This document shows positions 28,611 through 36,381 of a stretch of DNA of 48,735 bases, piece after piece. The number at the start of each line of letters is the position of its first letter. Position 1 is the stretch's first letter. The DNA is from Actinomycetota bacterium (GTDB lineage Bacteria > Actinomycetota > Thermoleophilia > Solirubrobacterales > 70-9), in contig JAFDWO010000155.1 of the NCBI GenBank assembly GCA_018268415.1, positions 1 to 48,735 of the forward strand. The letters are read 5' to 3'. Below the pieces are notes generated by a model. It was not told where the DNA came from, searched no databases, and saw only the letters and a program-made list of their open reading frames with translations. Position numbers and translations under genes: made by a program.

Positions 28611-29011
28611 TAGACGCGCCTCCGCTTCTTCGGCCGGCAGCCGTTGTGGGCCTGCGGGCTGACGTCCTTGACGGTGGTGACGTCGAGGCCGGCGGCCTGC
28701 AGCGAGCGGATCGCGGTCTCACGGCCGGAGCCGGCGCCCTTGGCGAACACTTCAACCCGTTCGAGCCCGTGTTCCATGCCTTTTTTGGCGGCCGCGTCGG
28801 CGGTCACCTGCGCGGCGAACGGGGTCGACTTCCGCGAGCCTTTGAACCCGGCCGAGCCGGCCGACTCCCAGGCGATCACGTTGCCGTCGGTGTCGGTGAG
28901 CGTGACGATCGTGTTGTTGAAGGAAGTCTTGATGTGCGCCTGCCCGTAGGCGACGTTCTTTTTGACGCGGCGACGACCCCCACGCCCTTTGGCGGATTTT
29001 TTCTCGGCCAT
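28610..29011 (-). CDS. rpsK: 30S ribosomal protein S11
   Basis: S11 forms part of the platform near the E site. The 133-residue product has a Lys-rich N-terminus and the conserved [20 protein letters not shown], then [20 protein letters not shown], and ends with [20 protein letters not shown]. It follows rpsM with a 5-nt gap and overlaps rpsD by 1 nt, the normal alpha operon arrangement. Confidence 0.98.
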   Translation of the reverse strand: MAEKKSAKGRGGRRRVKKNVAYGQAHIKTSFNNTIVTLTDTDGNVIAWESAGSAGFKGSRKSTPFAAQVTADAAAKKGMEHGLERVEVFAKGAGSGRETAIRSLQAAGLDVTTVKDVSPQAHNGCRPKKRRRV

Positions 29012-29016
29012 CTCTC

Positions 29017-29391
29017 CTACCTGGGTTTCTTCTTGCCGGCGATGCTGAGGCGCCGCGGGCCCTTGCGGCCGCGCGCGTTGGTCTTGGTGCGCTGGCCGCG
29101 GACCGGCAGGCCGCGGCGATGACGCAGACCGCGGTAGGAGCCGATCTCCATCAGCCGTTTGACGTTCTGCGAGCGTTCGCGCCGGAGGTCACCCTCGACC
29201 TCGCGGCTCTCGACCGCATCACGCAGCTTGATGGTCTCGTCCTCGGTCAGGTCTTTGCCCTGGATCCCGGCATCGATCCCGGTCTCCTCGAGGATTTTGA
29301 GAGCGGTCGAATGACCGATCCCGAAGATGTAGGTGAGGCCGATCTCGATCCGCTTGTTGTCTGGAATGTTGACGCCGGCGATACGTGCCAT
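29017..29391 (-). CDS. rpsM: 30S ribosomal protein S13
   Basis: S13 contacts the 50S subunit and the P-site tRNA from the 30S head. The 124-residue product starts [20 protein letters not shown], with [19 protein letters not shown], and ends in the basic tail [23 protein letters not shown] 29391 is used; the frame upstream belongs to rpmJ shadow. It is 4 nt after rpmJ. Confidence 0.98.
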   Translation of the reverse strand: MARIAGVNIPDNKRIEIGLTYIFGIGHSTALKILEETGIDAGIQGKDLTEDETIKLRDAVESREVEGDLRRERSQNVKRLMEIGSYRGLRHRRGLPVRGQRTKTNARGRKGPRRLSIAGKKKPR

Positions 29392-29395
29392 CTGC

Positions 29396-29509
29396 TCAGC
29401 CCTGACGCTGCTTGTGTCGCGGGTTCTGGCAGATGACGAGAACCGCGCCATTGCGGCGGATCACCTTGCACTTCTCGCACATCGGCTTGACGGACGCTCG
29501 AACCTTCAT
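29396..29509 (-). CDS. rpmJ: 50S ribosomal protein L36 (zinc-binding)
   Basis: A 37-residue protein, [20 protein letters not shown] then [17 protein letters not shown], with zinc ligands Cys11, Cys14, Cys27 and His32. It is the first gene of the downstream part of the ribosomal cluster. The usual neighbour infA is not upstream; instead there is a 146-bp gap and a divergent O-methyltransferase gene. A promoter for rpmJ-rplQ must therefore lie in that gap, but I cannot pick one with confidence. Confidence 0.97.
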   Translation of the reverse strand: MKVRASVKPMCEKCKVIRRNGAVLVICQNPRHKQRQG

Positions 29510-29655
29510 CGCTCCGGTTTCTCTCTCGAATACAGGATCCCCGCACACCCCATGAGTCGGACGGCAGGGTACGACCACGGCCCACTGGGCCGACCGAGAA
29601 AGATAGCAGGGACGGAAACTCCGCCTCGCCGCGGCCGCCGTGGCAGGATAGGCCG

Positions 29656-30336
29656 ATGCCAGGGGCGCCCGACCAGGATACCTTCAGCGCCGTCGACGCC
29701 TTCGTCGCGGGGACGCTGTTCGCCCGGCGCGACGAGGCCCTCGAGGCGGCCCTGGACGCCACCTCGGCGGCCGGCATGCCGGAGATCCAGGTCACGCCAC
29801 CACAGGCACGCCTGCTGGCGATCCTCTGCCGCGCGGTGAACGCCCGTCGGATCCTCGAGTTCGGCACCCTGGGCGGGTACTCGACGATCGCGATGGCGCG
29901 CACCCTGCCCGCCGACGGTCTGCTGACCACGCTCGAGTTCGACCCCGACCACGCCGAGGTCGCCTGGGCGAACATCGAACTGGCCGGGCTCGCCGACATG
30001 GTGGACCTCCGCGTCGGCGCCGCCCTCGAGACCCTCCCCCTGCTCGCCGCCGAGGGCGCCGGCCGCTTCGACTTCGTCTTCATCGACGCCGACAAGGTCA
30101 ACACCCCCACCTACTTCGCCTGGGCCCTCGACCACACCCGCCCCGGCGGCCTGATCTTCGCCGACAACGTGATCCGCGGCGGCGCCCTCGCCGATCCCGA
30201 CGGAGACGAGGCGACCGCCGCCCAGCGGGCCTTCCACGAGTACCTGGCCGAAGAGCCGAGGGTCACCGCGACGACGATCCAGACTGTCGGCGCCAAGGGC
30301 TACGACGGCTTCACCCTGGCCTTCGTCGGAGAGTAG
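29656..30336 (+). CDS. O-methyltransferase, caffeoyl-CoA OMT family
   Basis: A 226-residue SAM-dependent O-methyltransferase of the Methyltransf_3 family. [20 protein letters not shown] is motif [21 protein letters not shown] binds the SAM ribose. [20 protein letters not shown] carries the metal-binding Asp. [14 protein letters not shown] and [13 protein letters not shown] complete the fold. Bacterial members often methylate catechol-type compounds or tRNA uridine derivatives; the substrate here is unknown. It is the only plus-strand gene inside the ribosomal protein block, divergent from rpmJ and convergent with the penicillin-acylase gene across array 2, so it looks like an insertion into an ancestral operon. 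Confidence 0.92.
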   Translation: MPGAPDQDTFSAVDAFVAGTLFARRDEALEAALDATSAAGMPEIQVTPPQARLLAILCRAVNARRILEFGTLGGYSTIAMARTLPADGLLTTLEFDPDHAEVAWANIELAGLADMVDLRVGAALETLPLLAAEGAGRFDFVFIDADKVNTPTYFAWALDHTRPGGLIFADNVIRGGALADPDGDEATAAQRAFHEYLAEEPRVTATTIQTVGAKGYDGFTLAFVGE

Positions 30337-30609
30337 GGGCCGGCGCCCCGGCGCGGGACCGGGAACGAGAAAGAGACCACCCCGCCCCGCCGAGCGCTGG
30401 GCCGGCGGGGCGGGGAAGGGATGGGGCCTGGGAAGCTGTCGCCGGGAGAAGGGATGGGGCCCATGAGGCCGGCGCCCGAGGGGAAAGGGCCCCCGGCCCC
30501 CTCGAGCTGTCGCTCGGGGAAGGGATGGGACCTCTTGAAGCTGCCGCCCGGGAAGGGCCCCGGCCCCCTCAAGCTGTCGCCCACAGGCGACCCGCAGGCG
30601 AAAGGGATG

Positions 30610-30661
30610 CGGCCGTCTCGTCCACCGCCCTGGCAGGCTGTGGCCGTGGCCGAGACGGCCG
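30610..30661. repeat. Hairpin H5 of array 2
   Basis: A 20-bp stem with two mismatches (CGGCCGTCTCGTCCACCGCC left arm) closes the 12-nt loop CTGGCAGGCTGT (30630-30641), identical on the matching strand to the H5 loop of array 1 and complementary to the H2 loop of this array. Confidence 0.88.
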
Positions 30662-30943
30662 GGGGTGCGGGGAGCGGGCGGCGGGAAGCACGAAAGCCCC
30701 CCGGGAGGGTGCGGGCGGATCCCTCACGCGAGGGACACGGCGCTCCCACGGATCCGGGACGCGCGTCCCAGGACCCCCCGATCCCGGCGTCCGGGGGCCG
30801 GAGGGTCCCACGGATCCCCCCGATCCCGGCCCCGGGGGCCGGAGGGTGCGACCGTTCCGTCACGGGACCGCCACGGAAGAGGGACCCCTTCACGGAGACG
30901 TAGGGAACTCCACCCTTCCTCCCGTGTTGTCCAACGCTCACGG

Positions 30944-30995
30944 ACGCGTTCCGTACTTTGACCCTGCCATAGGAGGGTCAAAGTACGGAACGTGT
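30944..30995. repeat. Hairpin H3 of array 2
   Basis: 22-bp arms (left ACGCGTTCCGTACTTTGACC then CT; right 30974-30995) with one G-T pair and an 8-nt loop GCCATAGG. Compared with array 1, the fifth pair is G-C instead of C-G, a compensatory double change. Confidence 0.88.
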
Positions 30996-31024
30996 TCCCG
31001 GGCCCTCTTTCCGGGCCCGGGAAC
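30994..31024. repeat. Hairpin H3b of array 2
   Basis: GTTCCCGGGCCC (30994-31005) pairs with GGGCCCGGGAAC (31013-31024), a 12-bp perfect stem with a 7-nt loop. It overlaps the end of H3 by two bases, as in array 1. Confidence 0.82.
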
Positions 31025-31248
31025 GGACAGAAGGGTCCCGGGAGGGTGACGTTCCCGGCATCTTCGTGACCGATCGGGGCCAGGTGTGGCCTCTCCCGCA
31101 CGGACCCGTCACGGAAGTCCGACCTCGTGACGTCCCTGTCCCGCCTTTTTCACGACCTTCCCCCGTCCCTGCGTCTCCCCTCATCCCTGTGTCGTCTTCC
31201 CCACGACCCCCTACCGTCCCTGTGCCCTCTTCCCCACGACCCCCTCCC

Positions 31249-31306
31249 GTCCCGGGCGCCTCATGGCGCTCACAGCCTGCCAGGAGCGCCATGAGGCGCC
31301 CGGGAC
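31249..31306. repeat. Hairpin H2 of array 2
   Basis: A 23-bp perfect stem identical to H2 of array 1, with loop ACAGCCTGCCAG (31272-31283). The loop is the reverse complement of the H5 loop of array 2. Confidence 0.9.
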
Positions 31307-31309
31307 CAT

Positions 31310-31569
31310 CTCGGACGGACAGGGCGGTCGGGGTCGGGGCGGCATCTCGGACGGATGCGGTGGTCGGGGTCGGGCCGCACCTCGGACGGGTGCGGGGTCG
31401 GGGGGTTGCGCGCCATCTCGGACGGGCGCACGGGCCGCGGGCCGCTCCGTATCGCCGCCCGGGCGCCGCGCCTCGGACGGCCGCACCGGCCGGGGTCGGG
31501 CGGCCACGCACCGCCGCGCAGTAACGCAGGTGGGTGCGGGGGCCGCGGGCCGCGCCGCGCCTCGGACGG
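31310..31569. repeat. Degenerate tandem repeats with CTCGGACGG core (block A of array 2)
   Basis: CTCGGACGG occurs at 31310, 31346, 31381, 31417, 31472 and 31561. The first four are spaced 36, 35 and 36 nt, the later ones 55 and 89. The spacers are similar G-rich runs (GGTCGGGGTCGGG), not unique sequences, so this is a degenerate tandem repeat and not a CRISPR array. Confidence 0.7.
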
Positions 31570-31624
31570 GTGCGGGGGCCGCGCCGCACCCCGACGGCGT
31601 GACCCCGACCGCGTTGGGCCCGGC

Positions 31625-34321
31625 TTACCTCGGCAACTTCTGGGTCAGCGTCACGACCTGCTGGAAGGTGGGGCGGTTCTGGAACGGGAAGGCGCCCAAT
31701 TCGATGCCTGCCGTTTCCGTCGGGCGGTTGGCGTCGAAGCAGGACGGCTGCGGGTTCGAGGCGCAGGCTCCGTCGCCGCCACCATAGAGCGTCGAGGGCT
31801 TGATCCTGAGCGCTTCGGAGAGGCTCTTTTCGAGCACCGCCTTGCACTTCTTCTGGTTACCGCCACCGCAGTACTTGCGGCTCCACGGCGCCTTCGGCTT
31901 CGGACCGAAGACATCACGCAGGTCCTTTGACACGTAGCCCCACCACCCGTCGTCGAAGCTCGGTTCGGTCGGCGAGCCACCGGTGTAGCTCCCGGTTTCC
32001 AGCATCTCGACGAGTTTTTCATAGGCGTTCGCGCCCAGCGCCGGTTTGAACTCGCGCTGCAGCAGGATCGGCCACCAGGCGTCCATCAGCTCGATCGCCG
32101 GCGTTTCTTCGTCTTCCCCGTCGCGGTTGAGATCGCGCCGGTGCGCACCGTGCGCCCCCCACGCCTTCAGCTCCGCCACGGCGCTCTTCAACTTCGCCGA
32201 CTTCGGCGTGCCGATCGCCTTCAGCAGCAATGGCAGGACCTTCACCCCACGCAGGTCCTGGGTCGCCGATTCCTCCATCGCCTGCACCAGCTGGGCGATC
32301 GTCATCTTCTTGCCGCCCTTGAGATCGGCGCGGATATGGTCGGCGATCAGCTGCTGCCGCTGGATCGGCCCGAAGTCGTACTTGTCGTCGGCCGCCGCCC
32401 ATTCCGGTGCCTGCTTGTTGTTCCAGGACACCATGAATTCGGGGTCTTCCGCCTGCGGATGCTTCGCGAACGGCAGCCAGTCGGCGGTGTGCGTCCTCGG
32501 ACTGAAGCCCTTCCAGTCGTACTGGCCGGTACCGAGGATCGGGAAGTCCGGCGAGGTCCCCTTCGCCCGCTGCGGCATCGCCCCCGACAGCGCGTAGGCG
32601 ATGTGTTCGGAGTCGACGTAGCCCCAGTTGAAGAGGAAGTTGATGTTGGAGACCGCTTTTTTGAAGCCCTTGACGCCGGTGAGCTTCCCCGGTTCGTTCA
32701 GTTCGCTGAAGCCGATCACCGATTCGGCCTCATGGAAGTAGGTGCTGCGGTCGTGGACGAAAGCGACTTTCTTGCCGTCCGCCACCCCGCGGGCGAAGAC
32801 GATCCCGTGCACGGTCCGGTAGGCGGTCATCGTCTGCGAGCCGGCCGCGGTCTGGTCGATCGTGTTCGGCGTCCAGCTCTCCTTCTTGACCAGCTTTTCC
32901 ATCGGCAGGCACTTGCCTTTGTAGAGGTAGTGGAACTTGTCCTTACAAAGGACCTCGGCGAAGGTGTCGACGTTGTCGGAGGTCGCCGTCGTCGCGCTCC
33001 AGGCGTAGTCGGTGCCGTGCCCGAGCTCGACGTAGAGGTTGATCCCCGGGAACGAGGCGCCGCGAGCATCGATCCCCGGCCCGTGCAGGTCCTCCTCCAT
33101 CAGGATCTGGGGGACGTAGTAGCCGACCTGCGGGCCCATCACCGCGATCGGATGCCCGTCGGCCGAATGCTTCTTCGAGACGAGCTCCCAGTTCGAGGCG
33201 TGCCCTGCTTCTTCCAGCCCCCGGGTGAGCCTGCCGCCGACCGTGTTCAGGCCAGGCTTGGTCCCCACGGCGGCCGCGCTGCCGTAGGCGATCGGAGGTT
33301 CGTAGACGCTGCCCGGCTTCGGCAGCGCCAGGCCCTTCTTGGCGAAGGCGCTTTCGGTCTCGTACGGGAACGGCTTGGAGATCGTCGTCGGCGCTTCGGG
33401 GTCGTTCTTCGAGCGGAACCCGAGCCAGGCCTTGCGCCCCGCCTTCTTGCCCATCCGTTCGACCATCGCCTCCATCGTCAGCGCCGAGTTCAGCTCGTTG
33501 CCGCCGCCGCGACCGAAGATGCCGCCGATCAGCGACGCGATCGCGATCACGTCGGTTGGTTTCCACGGTTCCATCGGCTTGTTGACGAAGGAGTACTCCG
33601 CCGGTTTCAGCTTCGGGTTGAGGTTGGCGGCGGCAATGTAGGCGTTGATGCCTTCGACGTAGTGGTCGAGATCTTCGACCGCCTGCTTGCCCGCCGCTCC
33701 CCGTTCCGTTTCCATCGCCTTGATCTGCCCTTCGAGATCAGCTTCGGTGTAGGGCGCGAAGCCCCACTGGCTCGCATCGGCTTCGGCGTTGGAGCCACCG
33801 AGGAACGAGGCGAGTTCGGCGCGGCCGGTGTGGCGCAACACGTCCATCAGGAAGAGGCGGTCGTTCGCCCCCGCGTAGCCCGCCCCGAACATCGTGTCGG
33901 CGCGCGTTTCGCCGTAGATGTGTGGCACTCCGTAGGCCTTGTCGCGGAGGATCGTCACCCCCGGTTTCGGTTCGATCGTCGATTCGACTTCGTTCGGCTG
34001 CACGCCGAAGGTCGCGTCCTTGAAGTAGTTGCCGACCGTTTCGTCGGTCAGCGTCGGCGAGCCGTAGAGCAGGTTTTCGTAGAGCGGCTGCTGGTCGGCG
34101 AAGTGCGGCGGGATCGCCTTCGACGCTTTGAAGCCGAGCACCTGTTCGATGTTGTCGAGGCCGTTCTCCCCCGGCGGCAGCACGTTGCGGAACCCGCCCG
34201 CGTCGTTCGTCCCGTACGGCTGGACCGCGTTGGCCGCCGCAACACCGGCGAAAACGGCGGCGCCCAGCACGAGACAGGCTAGTGAAAACAGGAAAACGCG
34301 CAGCGAACGGCGACCGACCAA
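31625..34321 (-). CDS. Penicillin acylase-family (S45) Ntn-hydrolase, secreted
   Basis: A product of about 898 residues in the penicillin/acyl-homoserine-lactone acylase family. A signal sequence (SLRVFLFSLACLVLGAAVFA then GVAAANA) is followed by the alpha chain (VTILRDKAYGVPHIYGETRA, MFGAGYAGANDRLFLMDVLR). The presumed processing site and nucleophile Ser lie at about 376 in AGHASNWELVSKKHSADGHP, after which comes the beta chain (IAVMGPQVGYYVPQILMEED, NLYVELGHGTDYAWSATTA). TTG 34321 is chosen because GGAGGAGG lies 6 nt upstream and the signal peptide then starts MVGRRSLR; ATG 34375 is the in-frame alternative. Substrates of this clade are not known: amides, antibiotics or quorum signals are possible. 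It sits between map and array 2, inside the ancestral ribosomal operon. Confidence 0.85.
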   Translation of the reverse strand: MVGRRSLRVFLFSLACLVLGAAVFAGVAAANAVQPYGTNDAGGFRNVLPPGENGLDNIEQVLGFKASKAIPPHFADQQPLYENLLYGSPTLTDETVGNYFKDATFGVQPNEVESTIEPKPGVTILRDKAYGVPHIYGETRADTMFGAGYAGANDRLFLMDVLRHTGRAELASFLGGSNAEADASQWGFAPYTEADLEGQIKAMETERGAAGKQAVEDLDHYVEGINAYIAAANLNPKLKPAEYSFVNKPMEPWKPTDVIAIASLIGGIFGRGGGNELNSALTMEAMVERMGKKAGRKAWLGFRSKNDPEAPTTISKPFPYETESAFAKKGLALPKPGSVYEPPIAYGSAAAVGTKPGLNTVGGRLTRGLEEAGHASNWELVSKKHSADGHPIAVMGPQVGYYVPQILMEEDLHGPGIDARGASFPGINLYVELGHGTDYAWSATTATSDNVDTFAEVLCKDKFHYLYKGKCLPMEKLVKKESWTPNTIDQTAAGSQTMTAYRTVHGIVFARGVADGKKVAFVHDRSTYFHEAESVIGFSELNEPGKLTGVKGFKKAVSNINFLFNWGYVDSEHIAYALSGAMPQRAKGTSPDFPILGTGQYDWKGFSPRTHTADWLPFAKHPQAEDPEFMVSWNNKQAPEWAAADDKYDFGPIQRQQLIADHIRADLKGGKKMTIAQLVQAMEESATQDLRGVKVLPLLLKAIGTPKSAKLKSAVAELKAWGAHGAHRRDLNRDGEDEETPAIELMDAWWPILLQREFKPALGANAYEKLVEMLETGSYTGGSPTEPSFDDGWWGYVSKDLRDVFGPKPKAPWSRKYCGGGNQKKCKAVLEKSLSEALRIKPSTLYGGGDGACASNPQPSCFDANRPTETAGIELGAFPFQNRPTFQQVVTLTQKLPR

Positions 34322-34454
34322 AGCAATCCTCCTCCAACTGTTCCCTGGCAGCCTCCCGAGCCGCCCCGGCAGCATATGCCCGCGGCCGGGCCATGGCAAA
34401 CCGGCCGGCCGGCCAGGCCGGGCTCCCACCCTCTCGGGCGCGGCCCGGCGGCCG

Positions 34455-35213
34455 CTACTCGGCTTCGTGCCAGGGGGTGAGGATGCGCGGACCGTCCGGG
34501 GTGACCGCGACGGTGAACTCGAAGTGGGCGGCGAGGCTGCCGTCCTCGGAGAAGACCGACCAGCCGTCGTCACCCATCCGCACGAGCGGGCCGCCGGCGT
34601 TGACCATCGGCTCGATCGCCAGGACCGTGCCGATCTCCAGTTCCGGCCCGCGGCCGGCCTCGCCGAAGTTGGGCACCTGCGGCTCCTCGTGCATCTCGCG
34701 GCCGATCCCGTGGCCGACCAGGGTGCGGATCACCGACAGGCCGTTCGACTCGACCGAGCGCTGGATCGCGTTGGAGACGTCGCCGAGATGGTTGCCGGCG
34801 ACCATCTGCTCGACTCCGTCGAAGAGCGCGTTGCGGGTAACGCCGAGCAGTTGCTTGGCCTCGGTCGAGATCGGCCCGATCGGCACCGTCACCGCGGCGT
34901 CGGCGACCCAGCCGTCCTTGGTCACGCCGATGTCGATCGAGAGCACGTCGCCACGCTTGCACACGTGGTCATCGGGGATGCCGTGGACGACCATCGAGTT
35001 GGGCGAGGCACAGATCGATCCGGGGAAGCCCCGGTACCCTTTGAACGAAGGAGTCGCCCCCTGCGAGCGGATGAACTTCTCCGCCGCTTCGTCGAGTTCG
35101 AGCGTGGTGATCCCCGGGCGCGCCTTCGATTTGAGCATCGTCATCGTGCGGACGAGGATGTCGCCGGCCGCCGCCATCTGGTCGACCTGCTCGGGGGTCT
35201 TGCGGATGATCAT
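34455..35213 (-). CDS. map: Methionine aminopeptidase, type I
   Basis: Removes the initiator Met from new proteins. The product, about 252 residues, begins MIIRKTPEQVDQMAAAGDIL. The five metal ligands are found in SIDIGVTKDGWVADAAVTVP (two Asp), TLVGHGIGREMHEEP (His), GTVLAIEPMVN (Glu) and HFEFTVAVT (Glu). ATG 35213 gives the family N-terminus; GTG 35222 is also in frame. It follows adk with a 36-nt gap, in the usual secY-adk-map order, but the expected infA does not follow. The next gene on the strand is the penicillin acylase homologue. Confidence 0.97.
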   Translation of the reverse strand: MIIRKTPEQVDQMAAAGDILVRTMTMLKSKARPGITTLELDEAAEKFIRSQGATPSFKGYRGFPGSICASPNSMVVHGIPDDHVCKRGDVLSIDIGVTKDGWVADAAVTVPIGPISTEAKQLLGVTRNALFDGVEQMVAGNHLGDVSNAIQRSVESNGLSVIRTLVGHGIGREMHEEPQVPNFGEAGRGPELEIGTVLAIEPMVNAGGPLVRMGDDGWSVFSEDGSLAAHFEFTVAVTPDGPRILTPWHEAE

Positions 35214-35249
35214 TCCGTACACGTTAGACAGCGTAAAGGGCGGCGCAGG

Positions 35250-35930
35250 TCAGACCGCGCCGTCACTCTCCAAGCGCATCGTCGCCAGGGTGCGGCGCAG
35301 CTCCTCGGTCACCTCGTCGGGATCGCGCTCGCCGTCGACGCGGCGCAGCACCCCCTTGTCGTCGTAGTAGGTGACCAGCGGCTCGGTCTTCTCGTGGTAG
35401 GTCGCGAGCCGCTTGCGGATGACGTCGGGTTTGTCGTCGTCGCGCTGCACCAGTTCGCCGCCGTCGACGTCACAGACGCCCTCCACCTTGGGCGGGTTGA
35501 AGTCCACGTGGTAGACCCGGCCGCAAACGACACAGGTGCGCCGGCCGCCCAGCCGCTTCACCACCTCGTCGTCGGAGACGTCGATCAAGAGCACCGCGCC
35601 GACCGACCGCCCCAGATCGTCGAGCTTCGCGTCGAGCGCCTCGGCCTGCGGTGTGGTCCGCGGGAAGCCGTCGAGGATGAAGCCGTCGCGCGCCTCCTCG
35701 GAGTCGATCCGATCGGCGATCACGCCGACGATCACCTCGTCGGGGACGAGGTCGCCGCGGTCCATGTACTCCTTGGCGCTCTTGCCGAGCTCCGTTTCGT
35801 CGCGGACCGCGCCGCGCAGGATGTCGCCGGTCGCGTAGTACGGCAGGCGCAGGTCTTCATTGAGCCGCTCGCCCTGAGTCCCCTTTCCGGAGCCAGGAGG
35901 GCCGAGCAGGACAAGGTTCAGCTCAGGCAT
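35250..35930 (-). CDS. adk: Adenylate kinase (zinc-LID form)
   Basis: Interconverts ATP + AMP and 2 ADP. The 226-residue product has the P-loop LVLLGPPGSGKGTQGERLN, the AMP-binding YYATGDILRGAVRDETELGK and DGFILDGFPRTTPQAEALD, and a LID domain with a probable metal site CVVCGRVYHVDFNPP...CDVD. The ATG 35930 start is clear. It is separated from secY by an unusually long 451-bp spacer with palindromes, so adk-map may have its own promoter or be affected by a terminator there. Confidence 0.97.
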   Translation of the reverse strand: MPELNLVLLGPPGSGKGTQGERLNEDLRLPYYATGDILRGAVRDETELGKSAKEYMDRGDLVPDEVIVGVIADRIDSEEARDGFILDGFPRTTPQAEALDAKLDDLGRSVGAVLLIDVSDDEVVKRLGGRRTCVVCGRVYHVDFNPPKVEGVCDVDGGELVQRDDDKPDVIRKRLATYHEKTEPLVTYYDDKGVLRRVDGERDPDEVTEELRRTLATMRLESDGAV

Positions 35931-35990
35931 CTGCGAAGCCTATGGGAAAGCGCCCGCCCAAACGCTCCTGAAGGCCTGAAGCATCAGAGG

Positions 35991-36103
35991 GAGCGGGTCC
36001 TGACCCCCTCCTCTCTCAAACTCGGGCTACATCGGATGTGGACGAGCGGGGTGCGTTCCGGAGCCCTCGTTACAAGCCGTTCGGAGCGGGTCAGGACCCG
36101 CTC
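35991..36103. repeat. Pair of REP-like palindromes in the adk-secY spacer
   Basis: GAGCGGGTCAGGACCCGCTC (36084-36103) is a 9-bp palindrome with a 2-nt centre. GAGCGGGTCCTGACCCCCTC (35991-36010) is the same element with one changed base, in inverted orientation (centre CT instead of AG), about 73 nt away. The arrangement resembles a REP doublet. No transposase is nearby. The rest of the spacer (35931-36381) holds no gene I can support. Confidence 0.6.
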
Positions 36104-36273
36104 TACGGGCCGCCGCCGCAGGTTCCGCAACAGCGTGATCCGCTCCCTGAGCGTCCGAAAACCAGGCAGGTCGGGGGATGCAGGGAGTTCGACGAGGGCA
36201 GCGCACTCCCATGCGTGACTCGAGGACAACGACGGAAGACCCCGAGATGCGCCGGTTTGCAGGACGCCTGGAG

Positions 36274-36322
36274 GTTCCGCTGTTCTTTATGGCCCTGTGG
36301 CGACCATAAAGAACAGCGGAAC
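36274..36322. terminator. 19-bp perfect hairpin in the adk-secY spacer
   Basis: GTTCCGCTGTTCTTTATGG (36274-36292) and CCATAAAGAACAGCGGAAC (36304-36322) pair perfectly around an 11-nt loop CCCTGTGGCGA. The core matches the convergent-gene terminator at 18588-18628. It lies about 50 nt downstream of the secY stop, so it could end or attenuate the spc operon before adk. There is no U-run outside the stem. Confidence 0.65.
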
Positions 36323-36381
36323 GCACGGCCCGTGCCTTGTGGCGGTGCTGGCGCCCCTGCGGAGGGCAACCGAACCCTCGC

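Larger units (their letters stand above)
30337..31624. repeat. Array 2: non-coding, hairpin-rich repeat element, inverted paralogue of array 1
   Basis: About 1.3 kb without a supported gene, between the convergent O-methyltransferase and penicillin-acylase genes. Left to right it holds block D (CTCAAGCTGTCGCCC repeats), H5, block C (two copies of CCCCCCGATCCCGGC with GTCCGGGGGCCGGAGGG), H3 and H3b, block B (three CCCCCTMCCGTCCC units), H2, and block A with CTCGGACGG repeats. Read on the opposite strand, this is the order of array 1 without H1 and H4. Many stretches are nearly identical to array 1, including the 28-bp segment at 31043-31070, which matches 22369-22396. Confidence 0.85.

Noticed and set aside
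29510..29655. infA (IF-1) in the gap before rpmJ
   Set aside because: No frame gives the conserved IF-1 sequence; the gap is too short for the 72-codon gene with these stops.
31310..31569. Possible CRISPR array because of about 36-nt repeat spacing
   Set aside because: The repeat core is only 9 nt, spacers are similar to each other, spacing becomes irregular and no cas gene is present.
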